From Dysgonamonadaceae bacterium (GTDB taxonomy: Bacteria > Bacteroidota > Bacteroidia > Bacteroidales > Dysgonomonadaceae), in contig JAISUH010000038.1 of NCBI GenBank assembly GCA_031272205.1, forward strand, positions 1 to 41,602: a stretch of 41,602 nucleotides of DNA. The letters are read 5' to 3'. A model generated the notes under the pieces. It ran no database searches and was not told the origin of the DNA. It saw only the letters and a program-made list of their open reading frames with translations. Position numbers and translations under genes: made by a program. The stretch's first letter is position 1, and the number at the start of each line of letters is the position of its first letter. This document shows positions 14,447 through 22,385 of the stretch, one piece after another.

Positions 14447-17401
14447 TTATTTCATCGCATTATAGATTTCCTCTTGGATGCGTTCCCGAATGTTCAACGA
14501 CGAAAGCGGGTTGGGTGCGCGATTCGGATACACCCGATTGGAGAGGAATATATAAATCATGTTGTTTACGGGGTCGATCCAAAACGCCGTTCCGGTGAAT
14601 CCCGTATGTCCATATACTTCGACAGGGGTTTGGGGACTGCACGGACTGAGGTTGGTGTCGCTCGGATTGGGCTTATCGAAACCCAGCCCTCGGCGGCTAA
14701 TGCTACTTTTGGCAGTCGTGAACAAACGGACGGTTGATTCGCTTAAATAGCGCTCTCCGCCGTATTCTCCGCCGTTTAAAAACATATAGTAGAGTTTTGC
14801 CAAGTCGTTGGCGTCGGAAAACAACCCCGCATTGCCCGATATGCCGCCGAAGAGCGCAGCTCCCTCGTCGTGAACGTATCCGCGGATCTGTTGTTTGCGG
14901 AAAAACGGGTCGTTCTCGGTGGGGGCAATATTGTTTATCGGGATGCCGTTTCGCAAGGGGAGAAAGGTGGTGGAGGGCATCCCCAACTTTTTATAAAAAT
15001 TTTTCTGTACGAAGGTGTTAAGGTCTTCTTTCGATATATTTTCAACCATTTCCTTCAACAGCATGAAGTTCAGGCAACTGTACGCATAACGTCCGCGTGG
15101 GCGTAATTTACTGCCGATGACGTCATTCAGCAGAATATCGTGCATCTGCTTGCCCATGTACATGCCGTCGGCGATGGGCATGTTGTGCTTTTCATCGGGT
15201 TTCGGGGTGATCAATCCCGATTTGAATTTATAATCGTTTCGCCCCCATGCCCCTGCGTAAAATTCGGTATGAACCTCTGTGCGGCGGTTTGAGAAAATCT
15301 CGCCGTCGTAGCTCGATTCGTCAATAGCCGACATGTAATAGGGAATAAAGGGCGTTAATCCCGATTCGTGAAAAAGCGCGTCACGGATGGTAATATTGGC
15401 CTTGTCGCTGCTTTTCATTCCGAAAACAAAGGTGCTGATGGTATTTTGCAGGCGGATTTTTTTCTCATCATACAATTTCATCACAGCGGGAAGCGTAGCC
15501 GTAACCTTGGTTACCGAAGCCAAATCATACACCGTGTTTTCGCTGACGATTAAACTTTTACCGTATTCCAAATTTCCGAAAGGACGGTCGTAAATGACCA
15601 CTCCGTCTTTAATAACCATCACGTAGCAACCCGGATAAGCTTTTTGCCGGATGCCTTCGGTTGCTATTTTTTCGATATCGTCCAATTTTGAAGAGGCAAT
15701 ACCCACCTCTTCGGGAAGTTGGTAGGCAAGCCGTGTTTTCAGCGTGTTCACACCCGTTCCCGAAGCAAAATTACCGGCCGACACGGGTATTTTTCCCGAA
15801 ACAGCGATACCGCCGAATACGGCTTGCGCCGCCGCCGACTGTGCGTTTTCGGAGTTGTCGTAAGCCAACAGCACGGCTTTTGCCGATTGGGTGGAGACGA
15901 TATCATTTTTTAAATCGTAAGGCGATGCAAAGAACACCAATACCGAATTTTTCTTTTTCACCAAGCGGACTAAATCGGGCGATTCGGAGTAGCGTTTTTG
16001 GTGTACGGAGAAGATAACAAGGTCGAAATCTTCCAATTTCTTTTCGATATCCGCCAATTTACCGGCTTGCACCTGAAATGTTTTTACATCGGCATATCGG
16101 TTCAGCCATTCCTGAAAGGGCTCTTTTCGGGATGTGCCAATAGCGACGGACGCAATGCGCGTTTTGTCGAGTTGCTTTACGGGGAGCAATTCGGATTCGT
16201 TCTTCAACAGCGTAACCGATTCGTTATAGAGTTTCTGTTTGAGCCATTGGGTATATGGCGTGTTGATGCGGTTTGTTAATCCCGATACGGTGATGGGAGT
16301 GTTTTTTTGCACCATTAAAATGTACTTGTATGCCAATATTTTTTTTACTTTTTCGTTGAGCAGCGAATCGGATATTGTGCCGTTTTCCACCGCTTTTTTC
16401 ACGCTGTCAAATTCTTCTTTTTGGTTAATCACCCCAAGGACAATGTCATTACCTGCCAGAATGGCTCTCACGCTCATGTCGGATTGGTTTGTTACGCCTT
16501 TCATTGCCATCCCGTCGGTAAAAATCAAACCGGAAAAACCGTATTTCTCTTTCAGCAGTTTTTCCCCGATATGGGGAGATAGGGATGATGGATACCCGTC
16601 GGTTTGGAGCGCGGGGACGTTCAGGTGAGCAATCATGATTCCCGAAAGCCCTGCTTCAATGTATTTGGCAAAGGGATAGAGTTCTATCGAATCCAAGCGT
16701 TCCGCTGAATGAGCGATGGTTGGAAGAGTTTTGTGCGAATCGTCGGCGGTGTCGCCGTGTCCCGGAAAATGTTTTGCTACCGACAACACGCCACTATCTT
16801 CCAAGCCTTGGGAATAGGCAATGCCTTTTCCGGCCACGTTTTGCGCGTTTTCGCCAAACGAACGCGATCCGATAACCGGATTATCGGGATTGCTGTTTAC
16901 GTCGAGCGAAGGCGCAAAATTGATGTGTATTCCCATTTCGCGGCATTGGCGGGCTATTTCCTTACCGTATAAATAGAGCAGGGAGTCGTTTTGAATGGCG
17001 CCCAACATCATGTTTCGCGGAAATTCCATGGCATCGGACAGGCGCATGGCCAAACCCCATTCTCCATCGAGCGAAATCAGCAACGGGATTTTTGATATAC
17101 TTTGTGCAAAGTTGGTCGCTTCGGCCTGTTGGCGCAATGTTCCTTTCGAAAAAAGAAAGCCGCCCACTTTCTGTTCTTTGATATACATACTCATGCGGCT
17201 TCGCCCGCTCGCATCAGAATCGGCCAAGGGCATAAAAAGCTGCCCGATTTTTTCGTCGAGACTCATTGTTGCATATACCGAATCCACCCACTGTTGCAGG
17301 ACTTGCGGGTCTGCCCGTTCGTAAAGTGCAGGTTTATTTTTTGCCGATAAACAGCAGGTAAACAGCGATAAAAAAGATATGCTTAGAATTATTTTATTCA
17401 T
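14447..17401 (-). CDS. NagZ-type beta-N-acetylglucosaminidase fused to a class C beta-lactamase-like serine hydrolase
   Basis: A secreted two-enzyme protein of 984 aa. A signal peptide covers about residues 1-19. The GH3 domain (about 35-370) holds the NagZ motif KHFPGHGDTADDSH at 210-223, whose His-Asp dyad is the acid/base, and the nucleophile Asp296 in FTDGMAMKG. A GH3 C-terminal subdomain follows (about 385-560). From about 575 to the end lies a beta-lactamase-family domain with SVTK (Ser629, Lys632), YSC at 774-776 where YSN is canonical, and HTG at 932-934. In Bacillus subtilis these activities are separate neighbouring genes, nagZ and amiE (an N-acetylmuramyl-L-alanine amidase of beta-lactamase fold). 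I infer a periplasmic GlcNAcase plus amidase. The start is the ATG at 17401, overlapping the upstream gene by 8 bases. Confidence 0.9.
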   Translation of the reverse strand: MNKIILSISFLSLFTCCLSAKNKPALYERADPQVLQQWVDSVYATMSLDEKIGQLFMPLADSDASGRSRMSMYIKEQKVGGFLFSKGTLRQQAEATNFAQSISKIPLLISLDGEWGLAMRLSDAMEFPRNMMLGAIQNDSLLYLYGKEIARQCREMGIHINFAPSLDVNSNPDNPVIGSRSFGENAQNVAGKGIAYSQGLEDSGVLSVAKHFPGHGDTADDSHKTLPTIAHSAERLDSIELYPFAKYIEAGLSGIMIAHLNVPALQTDGYPSSLSPHIGEKLLKEKYGFSGLIFTDGMAMKGVTNQSDMSVRAILAGNDIVLGVINQKEEFDSVKKAVENGTISDSLLNEKVKKILAYKYILMVQKNTPITVSGLTNRINTPYTQWLKQKLYNESVTLLKNESELLPVKQLDKTRIASVAIGTSRKEPFQEWLNRYADVKTFQVQAGKLADIEKKLEDFDLVIFSVHQKRYSESPDLVRLVKKKNSVLVFFASPYDLKNDIVSTQSAKAVLLAYDNSENAQSAAAQAVFGGIAVSGKIPVSAGNFASGTGVNTLKTRLAYQLPEEVGIASSKLDDIEKIATEGIRQKAYPGCYVMVIKDGVVIYDRPFGNLEYGKSLIVSENTVYDLASVTKVTATLPAVMKLYDEKKIRLQNTISTFVFGMKSSDKANITIRDALFHESGLTPFIPYYMSAIDESSYDGEIFSNRRTEVHTEFYAGAWGRNDYKFKSGLITPKPDEKHNMPIADGMYMGKQMHDILLNDVIGSKLRPRGRYAYSCLNFMLLKEMVENISKEDLNTFVQKNFYKKLGMPSTTFLPLRNGIPINNIAPTENDPFFRKQQIRGYVHDEGAALFGGISGNAGLFSDANDLAKLYYMFLNGGEYGGERYLSESTVRLFTTAKSSISRRGLGFDKPNPSDTNLSPCSPQTPVEVYGHTGFTGTAFWIDPVNNMIYIFLSNRVYPNRAPNPLSSLNIRERIQEEIYNAMK

Positions 17402-18227
17402 TTTTCTTTTTCTCAAAATCAACTTTAATTTCTCCGACATACACGCCTCGTCCGTTTGTTTGGTGTATCATGACTTCCTTGTCGTCCAAGTTTTTCACCC
17501 ATTCGGGTTCTTTCATGTAGGTATGGCTGTGGCCGCCAATAATGAGATCGACGTTGCGCGTATTTTTAGCGAGGTCTATATCTTCCATGTAACCGATGTG
17601 GGTGAGGCAGATGACCATATCGCATTTGTTTTTTTCCTTCAATCTCAAAGCCAAATCATTCACGATTTTTTCGGGCGGCAAATATTTCATACCCTTATAA
17701 TTTCCGCTGCCCACCAATCCTTGCGGCTGAACGCCTACGCCTATCACGCCGATGCGTATGCCGTTTTTCTTGAAGATGACGTAAGGTTTTGTAAGCCCTT
17801 CCATGGGGGTGCCTGAAAAATCGTAATTGCAGCAGATAATGGGAAAACGGGCTTGTCGCGCCACCTCGGCGAGCGTTTCCAAGCCGTAGTCAAATTCGTG
17901 GTTGCCAATGGTTGCTACATCGTATTTCATCCGATTCATGGCTTCCACTTCCACTTTTCCTTTAAAGAGGTTGAAGTAGGGGGTACCCTGTAAAAAATCG
18001 CCGGCATCGAGCAACAGCACGTTTTTATCGGCATGTCTCACGCTGTCGATAAATGTTGCCCGGCGTACAACCCCGCCTTTGTCGGGTGCGGTCTTGTCGG
18101 TATTGGGAAGCGGTTCGATGCGGCTGTGAGTATCGTTGGTGTGAAGAATCACGAGTTGTTTTTGTCCGAAAGCGGTAAATCCGCAAATCAGAAAAATGAC
18201 GAGAGGAAATAGTTGTTTTTTGTTCAT
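17394..18227 (-). CDS. secreted metallophosphoesterase, 5'-nucleotidase N-terminal domain
   Basis: A 277-aa exported enzyme equal to the catalytic half of UshA-type 5'-nucleotidases. The signal peptide is about residues 1-21 (ends AFGQ). Metal ligands are all present: Asp32 and His34 in HTNDTHS, Asp75 in DAGDF, Asn109-His110 in GNHEFDYG, His210, and His233/His235 in GGHSHT. The protein stops after the catalytic domain, and the substrate-binding C-terminal domain is the separate gene 9 bases upstream. The two probably work together on periplasmic nucleotides or other phosphate esters. The 3' end overlaps the start of the NagZ fusion gene, showing tight coupling. Confidence 0.9.
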   Translation of the reverse strand: MNKKQLFPLVIFLICGFTAFGQKQLVILHTNDTHSRIEPLPNTDKTAPDKGGVVRRATFIDSVRHADKNVLLLDAGDFLQGTPYFNLFKGKVEVEAMNRMKYDVATIGNHEFDYGLETLAEVARQARFPIICCNYDFSGTPMEGLTKPYVIFKKNGIRIGVIGVGVQPQGLVGSGNYKGMKYLPPEKIVNDLALRLKEKNKCDMVICLTHIGYMEDIDLAKNTRNVDLIIGGHSHTYMKEPEWVKNLDDKEVMIHQTNGRGVYVGEIKVDFEKKKNE

Positions 18228-18236
18228 TGCTGTACC

Positions 18237-18989
18237 TTATTTTATAACCGTAATTCGTCCGTCGAGCTTTGACGAGAGGGCTTTGCCTGTGCGGGTTTGT
18301 TCTTTCACATAATCGATCATAATATCCCGCAGCGTAGCGCCCGTATTGTTGTTCTCCACAGCGTTTTTGAAAGCATCCATGCCGTTGTTGCCGTCGGCAA
18401 GGTAATCGAGTGTAACAATTTTATATATCTTATTGTCGTCGATGGGTTTACCGTCGATAGCTATGCTTTTTGTCTTCCGGTTTTCGATGACCAATTTCAC
18501 GTTTGAAGAGATGCCCGCGCCTCCCATCCTCGCGTATGAATCGAAGATCTTGCGCAGGTCGGAGCCTTTCAAATCGAGAAAGACAATGGTATTGTCGAAC
18601 GAGTATATTTCAAACAAGTTTCCGATACTTACATCGCCTTTCGGCATGGTGGAACGGTGTCCGTGAACATTCATCACCGCAACGTCGGCGCCGCCTTCGA
18701 TATGTTCGTCGGCATATTTTTTCATCACATCCGACGTGAAATTGGTCAGCAAACTTTCGGGGACGCCATAATCCATCAGTTGTTCGGATGAGCCGATGAC
18801 AATATTCATTTCCTTGTCGAGGTCGGTTTTGTACTTGTTGACGAGCGATTCCATCTTTCGGTCGGGTGAAGGGTCGAACGAAGCATCCATCGCCACAATA
18901 TTGCCCGACATTTCCGTTATCTTGTACGGGGTCTTGCACGAGACAAGCGAAAAGACCAGCAGCGCAGTTAAAATCAGTTTCGATTTCAT
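18237..18989 (-). CDS. lipoprotein, 5'-nucleotidase C-terminal domain
   Basis: A 250-aa lipoprotein. The signal sequence ends in the lipobox LVSC with Cys18 as the lipidated residue, followed by KTPYK. The body is the 5'-nucleotidase C-terminal domain (nucleoside-binding), marked by YKIVTLDYLADGNNGMDAF. It lacks any metallophosphatase motif, so it cannot hydrolyse alone. It is the first gene of the four-gene operon and precedes the catalytic domain gene by 9 bases. The frame continues upstream to an ATG at 19010, but the signal peptide points to the ATG at 18989. Confidence 0.88.
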   Translation of the reverse strand: MKSKLILTALLVFSLVSCKTPYKITEMSGNIVAMDASFDPSPDRKMESLVNKYKTDLDKEMNIVIGSSEQLMDYGVPESLLTNFTSDVMKKYADEHIEGGADVAVMNVHGHRSTMPKGDVSIGNLFEIYSFDNTIVFLDLKGSDLRKIFDSYARMGGAGISSNVKLVIENRKTKSIAIDGKPIDDNKIYKIVTLDYLADGNNGMDAFKNAVENNNTGATLRDIMIDYVKEQTRTGKALSSKLDGRITVIK

Positions 18990-19004
18990 TATGAATGATT
19001 TTAC

Positions 19005-19022
19005 GGGCATGCAAAGATGCCC
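19005..19022. promoter_or_regulatory. palindrome in the 5'-nucleotidase operon leader
   Basis: GGGCAT (19005-19010) and ATGCCC (19017-19022) form a perfect 6-bp inverted repeat around GCAAAG. On the minus strand it contains CATCTTTG (19012-19019), one base from the -7 consensus, so it could be an operator over the promoter or a leader hairpin. On the plus strand it is followed by TTTT. Confidence 0.35.
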
Positions 19023-19122
19023 TTTTGAATAATATGCGGTTTTTGATGATTCAAAATTACACTTTTTCCACGATATAGAATGTGTTTTTCGTGAAAAAAC
19101 CTTCTTAATTCCTTGAAATTTG

Positions 19123-19153
19123 TTTGCGCTTATTCGGAAAAATTATACCTTTG
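19123..19153 (+). promoter_or_regulatory. promoter of tRNA-Leu
   Basis: TTTG at 19123-19126, a 19-base spacer, and TACCTTTG at 19146-19153 give a complete Bacteroidota -33/-7 promoter. The tRNA begins 42 bases downstream of the -7 box. Confidence 0.75.
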
Positions 19154-19194
19154 CACCCGCAGCAGAAACGAAATAAGTTTGTGTTTTATGCTTC

Positions 19195-19278
19195 GCTCGG
19201 ATGGTGGAATGGTAGACACGCAAGACTTAAAATCTTGTGACCATAACGGTTGTGCGGGTTCAAGTCCCGCTCCGAGTA
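19195..19278 (+). tRNA. tRNA-Leu (anticodon UAA)
   Basis: A class II tRNA of 84 bases. The acceptor arms are GCTCGGA (19195-19201) and TCCGAGT (19271-19277, first pair G-T) with discriminator A at 19278. The anticodon stem CAAGA/TCTTG encloses loop CTTAAAA, anticodon TAA at 19228-19230. The long variable arm (TGACCATAACGGTTG region) is typical of Leu. The T arm reads GCGGGTTCAAGTCCCGC. CCA is not encoded. Confidence 0.96.
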
Positions 19279-19334
19279 CAAAAGGGGACTTTCCTCTAAT
19301 TTTTCTTCAAAGCAAACAGGGGATATGCAGTTGC

Positions 19335-19352
19335 GTTTGTATAATAACAAAC
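19335..19352. promoter_or_regulatory. inverted repeat upstream of the metalloprotease gene
   Basis: GTTTGT (19335-19340) and ACAAAC (19347-19352) are exact inverted repeats separated by ATAATA, 56 bases before the protease start. It could be an operator. The AT-rich centre fits protein binding rather than a terminator. Confidence 0.3.
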
Positions 19353-19407
19353 AGGCCGAATGTGGATCCCATCCCAGATACAGATAACCGTTGCTCAATC
19401 CGAAAAT

Positions 19408-22362
19408 ATGAAGAAAAAACGACAAAGTTTTATAATTATAAAAGCGAGTATTGCGCTTTTGATGATGGGGTTATTCATAGCCGGTTGCAGTGATGACAAG
19501 ACACTCGATGAGGGCAGTAAGAATCTTTCTAATGCACTTTCCGTAGAGGATACGCAATCGTCGCTAAGGAGAATCAATCTGAACAGTGAAAGTGCGTCGT
19601 CTATACTGCGGAGTTCTACTATTCCTTCGGAGTGTGCAAATGAGGCCAAAGCCGCAAGAATGTTTGCCCTCAACCCCGTATTGCAACAGCAAACATGCGT
19701 CAACATAGGCGATACGGTTGATTTGCAGCTTTTTGATGGAGACCGTTACCTTGCACGAATCAGCCATATCGTTGTCGATGTCAACGGGACTTTGACGCTC
19801 ACGCTGACATTGCCCGATTACCCGATGGGCTTTGCATTGATCACCACAAATACCGAAGGAAAATCGTTTGTAAATGTATCGGTTCCCGAAACAGGCAAGC
19901 GTTTTGGAAGCAGGTGCGGCATTGCGTCCAACGAAAATTATCTGATTGAAATAGATGCCGATAAAGTTGAACATCTGCCTTTCGGCGAGGACGATATCCC
20001 CGTTCCTGCCATGAAAGAGCTCTCTTCGGGAGCGCCGCTCACAAGGGCGGGATCCTGCGGTCCCTCATACAATACCAATTTAGACAGCCCGGCAGAAATC
20101 AGCCTGTTAGTGGTTTATACCCCTGCGGCGGCAGCCACATCATACGTTTCTCAGCGTGGAGGAATGAACAATGTTGTTGCTTCGATGATTGCCTTGGGAA
20201 ATCTATGTTTCAGCAACAGTCAGACAGGTATAACTCTGACGCTTGCTCATTCGGTTCAAGCAGATTATACCGAAGATAACAATATGTCAAATTCACTCAG
20301 TCGATTGCAAAACGCTTCCGACAACTATATGGACAACGTCCACGATTTGCGCAAGCAATACAATGCCGATTTGGTGCAAATGCTCTCTAACGACAGTAAT
20401 TCGGGCGGCCTTGGATATGTACTTTCATCTACCTCAGGTCGTTATGATTATGCTTTTTCGGTTTGTTATGTAACGCAGGTAGCCGACGATTACCCTTGTT
20501 CTGTTCACGAAATCGGACACAATATGGGCTTGGGGCATGGCGCACAGCATATAAACAGGGTGGAAGGACTTTTTACTTTTTCGCAAGGTTGGCGCTGGAC
20601 AGGAACAACAACTTACATCATGGGCGGGATAAGCACGAATAAAAAAGGCTCGGTAATGACTTATTGGAGTGGAGACAATTATACGGATGGAAAGCCTTGT
20701 TATATTGTTTCGTATTTTTCGAATCCGAATGTGAGTTTCGAAGGGCAACCCACCGGCGACGCCACTCAAGCCGATGCCGCCCGCAGCCTGAGAATGATGA
20801 AGCACGTCGTTGCGTATTACAGCGACAGAGAAAGCATTGAAGCCCCGAAAAATATTGTTGTTTCGAATCCTACAAACAACGGCGCGACTTTCAGTTGGGA
20901 TGCTTGCGATAATGCAACGGAATATCGATTTTGTTATTTCATCGATAATACGATTTACTATTATACAACCGCAACGACTTCATATACAATTAACAGACCT
21001 CAATGGTTCTCTAATCAATGCACTGAATATGAGGTGTTTATTCAGGCTGTAAATGATTGCAGCAGTACGGCTAACAGTGAAACGATTAGATTCAAAACAA
21101 AATGCACCACCGATCCGACGGTTACCACATTGGCGGCGACTGCCGTTACGCAGAACACGGCTACGCTGAATAAAACAGTAACGGCAAATGGTGAGACGAT
21201 CACGGAAGAAGGATTCAAATATAAAAAACTGACCGATAATTCGTGGACGACGACTGCTGACGGCCATCTTACAGGTCTCTCCTCAGAAACACCATACAAA
21301 TATTATGCTTATGCTACAACGGCAGCAGGTACCATAAATGGAAGTGTAATGACATTTACTACATACGCGGTTCCGGTAACAGGCGTAGAGATAAGCGGGT
21401 GTCCGGAATCCTATCTGAATATCAACGGCACAGTACAACTGACGGCGACCGTTCTACCTGCCAACGCCTCGAATCAATCGGTAACGTGGATCAGCAGCAA
21501 CGATGCCATTGCGACAGTCAGCTCTACCGGATTGGTAACGGCAAAAGGCGGAGGTACGGCCAACATAACCGTAAAAACTGTCGATGGCGCCAAAACAGCA
21601 TCTTGTGACGTAATGGTAGATCCCCATTATACCATTTCCGCCTCATCGGGGAGTAACGGCAGTATTTCACCCAGTGGCTCCGTACTCGTTAATTATGGAA
21701 ATTCTCAAAAATTCACTTTTATACCGGATGCCGGTTATGAAGTCGATCAGGTGATGGTGGACGGCGTCAACAAAACATCGGCGGTTTCTCAGGGCAGTTA
21801 TACCTTCACCAATGTTACGGCAAACCATAGCATTTCGGTAACTTTTAAGGTAAAGCAATACGTCATCACCGCTTCATCGGGAAGCAACGGCAGCATTTCA
21901 CCCAACGGATCCGTATGGGTCAATCATGGCACCTCGCAAAAATTCACTTTTATGGCGAATGACGGTTATGAGATAACGCAGGTGATGGTTGACGGCGATG
22001 AAATAACGTATGAGATGGTGGATGAGGAAAACAATGCTTTGGTGGCATCTCAGGGTAGTTACACCTTCTCCGACGTTATGGATAACCATAGCATTTCGGT
22101 AGCCTTTAAATTGTCCTGCACCCCCAATTTAGTCGTTCAAATTTGGGACGATGTTTTGTCGGTCATCAACGAGCCGGCCAACAACGGCGGATACACATTT
22201 ACATTCTACCAATGGCAGAAAAACGGCGTGAATATACCCGGCGAAACATCGGGTAATTTGCATCTTACGACGAAAGATTATAACGCGGAATATTCCGTCA
22301 TCCTGACGACAAAAGAGGGACGGAGGATGGAGTCTTGTCCGATAAAACTGAAAGAATTGTGA
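19408..22362 (+). CDS. zinc metalloprotease lipoprotein (metzincin, reprolysin-like) with FN3, Big2 and tandem repeat domains
   Basis: A 984-aa surface or periplasmic lipoprotein. The signal peptide ends in the lipobox IAGC (Cys27), followed by SDD. A pro-region is likely up to about residue 225; it contains SRCGIA near residue 170, which resembles a cysteine switch. The catalytic domain (about 230-470) has the zinc motif HEIGHNMGLGH at 367-377 and a Met-turn SVMTYW. Two fibronectin type III domains follow (about 478-565 and 567-650), a Big2 Ig-like domain (about 651-735), two tandem InlB/Bacteroides-type repeats (741-817 and 818-902) and a last Ig-like module. The frame extends to an ATG at 19360, but the lipoprotein signal sets the start at 19408. 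No type IX sorting tail is evident. Confidence 0.88.
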   Translation: MKKKRQSFIIIKASIALLMMGLFIAGCSDDKTLDEGSKNLSNALSVEDTQSSLRRINLNSESASSILRSSTIPSECANEAKAARMFALNPVLQQQTCVNIGDTVDLQLFDGDRYLARISHIVVDVNGTLTLTLTLPDYPMGFALITTNTEGKSFVNVSVPETGKRFGSRCGIASNENYLIEIDADKVEHLPFGEDDIPVPAMKELSSGAPLTRAGSCGPSYNTNLDSPAEISLLVVYTPAAAATSYVSQRGGMNNVVASMIALGNLCFSNSQTGITLTLAHSVQADYTEDNNMSNSLSRLQNASDNYMDNVHDLRKQYNADLVQMLSNDSNSGGLGYVLSSTSGRYDYAFSVCYVTQVADDYPCSVHEIGHNMGLGHGAQHINRVEGLFTFSQGWRWTGTTTYIMGGISTNKKGSVMTYWSGDNYTDGKPCYIVSYFSNPNVSFEGQPTGDATQADAARSLRMMKHVVAYYSDRESIEAPKNIVVSNPTNNGATFSWDACDNATEYRFCYFIDNTIYYYTTATTSYTINRPQWFSNQCTEYEVFIQAVNDCSSTANSETIRFKTKCTTDPTVTTLAATAVTQNTATLNKTVTANGETITEEGFKYKKLTDNSWTTTADGHLTGLSSETPYKYYAYATTAAGTINGSVMTFTTYAVPVTGVEISGCPESYLNINGTVQLTATVLPANASNQSVTWISSNDAIATVSSTGLVTAKGGGTANITVKTVDGAKTASCDVMVDPHYTISASSGSNGSISPSGSVLVNYGNSQKFTFIPDAGYEVDQVMVDGVNKTSAVSQGSYTFTNVTANHSISVTFKVKQYVITASSGSNGSISPNGSVWVNHGTSQKFTFMANDGYEITQVMVDGDEITYEMVDEENNALVASQGSYTFSDVMDNHSISVAFKLSCTPNLVVQIWDDVLSVINEPANNGGYTFTFYQWQKNGVNIPGETSGNLHLTTKDYNAEYSVILTTKEGRRMESCPIKLKEL
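21628..22113 (+). repeat. two tandem coding repeats in the metalloprotease
   Basis: Copy 1 (21628-21858) and copy 2 (21859-22113) encode similar modules sharing ASSGSNGSISP, SQKFTF, VMVDG and SQGSYTF. Copy 2 has a longer loop between VDG and SQGS (about eight extra residues). DNA identity is visible but imperfect, so the duplication is not recent. Confidence 0.85.
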
Positions 22363-22385
22363 TTGACGGAAAAACAGATAAAGTG

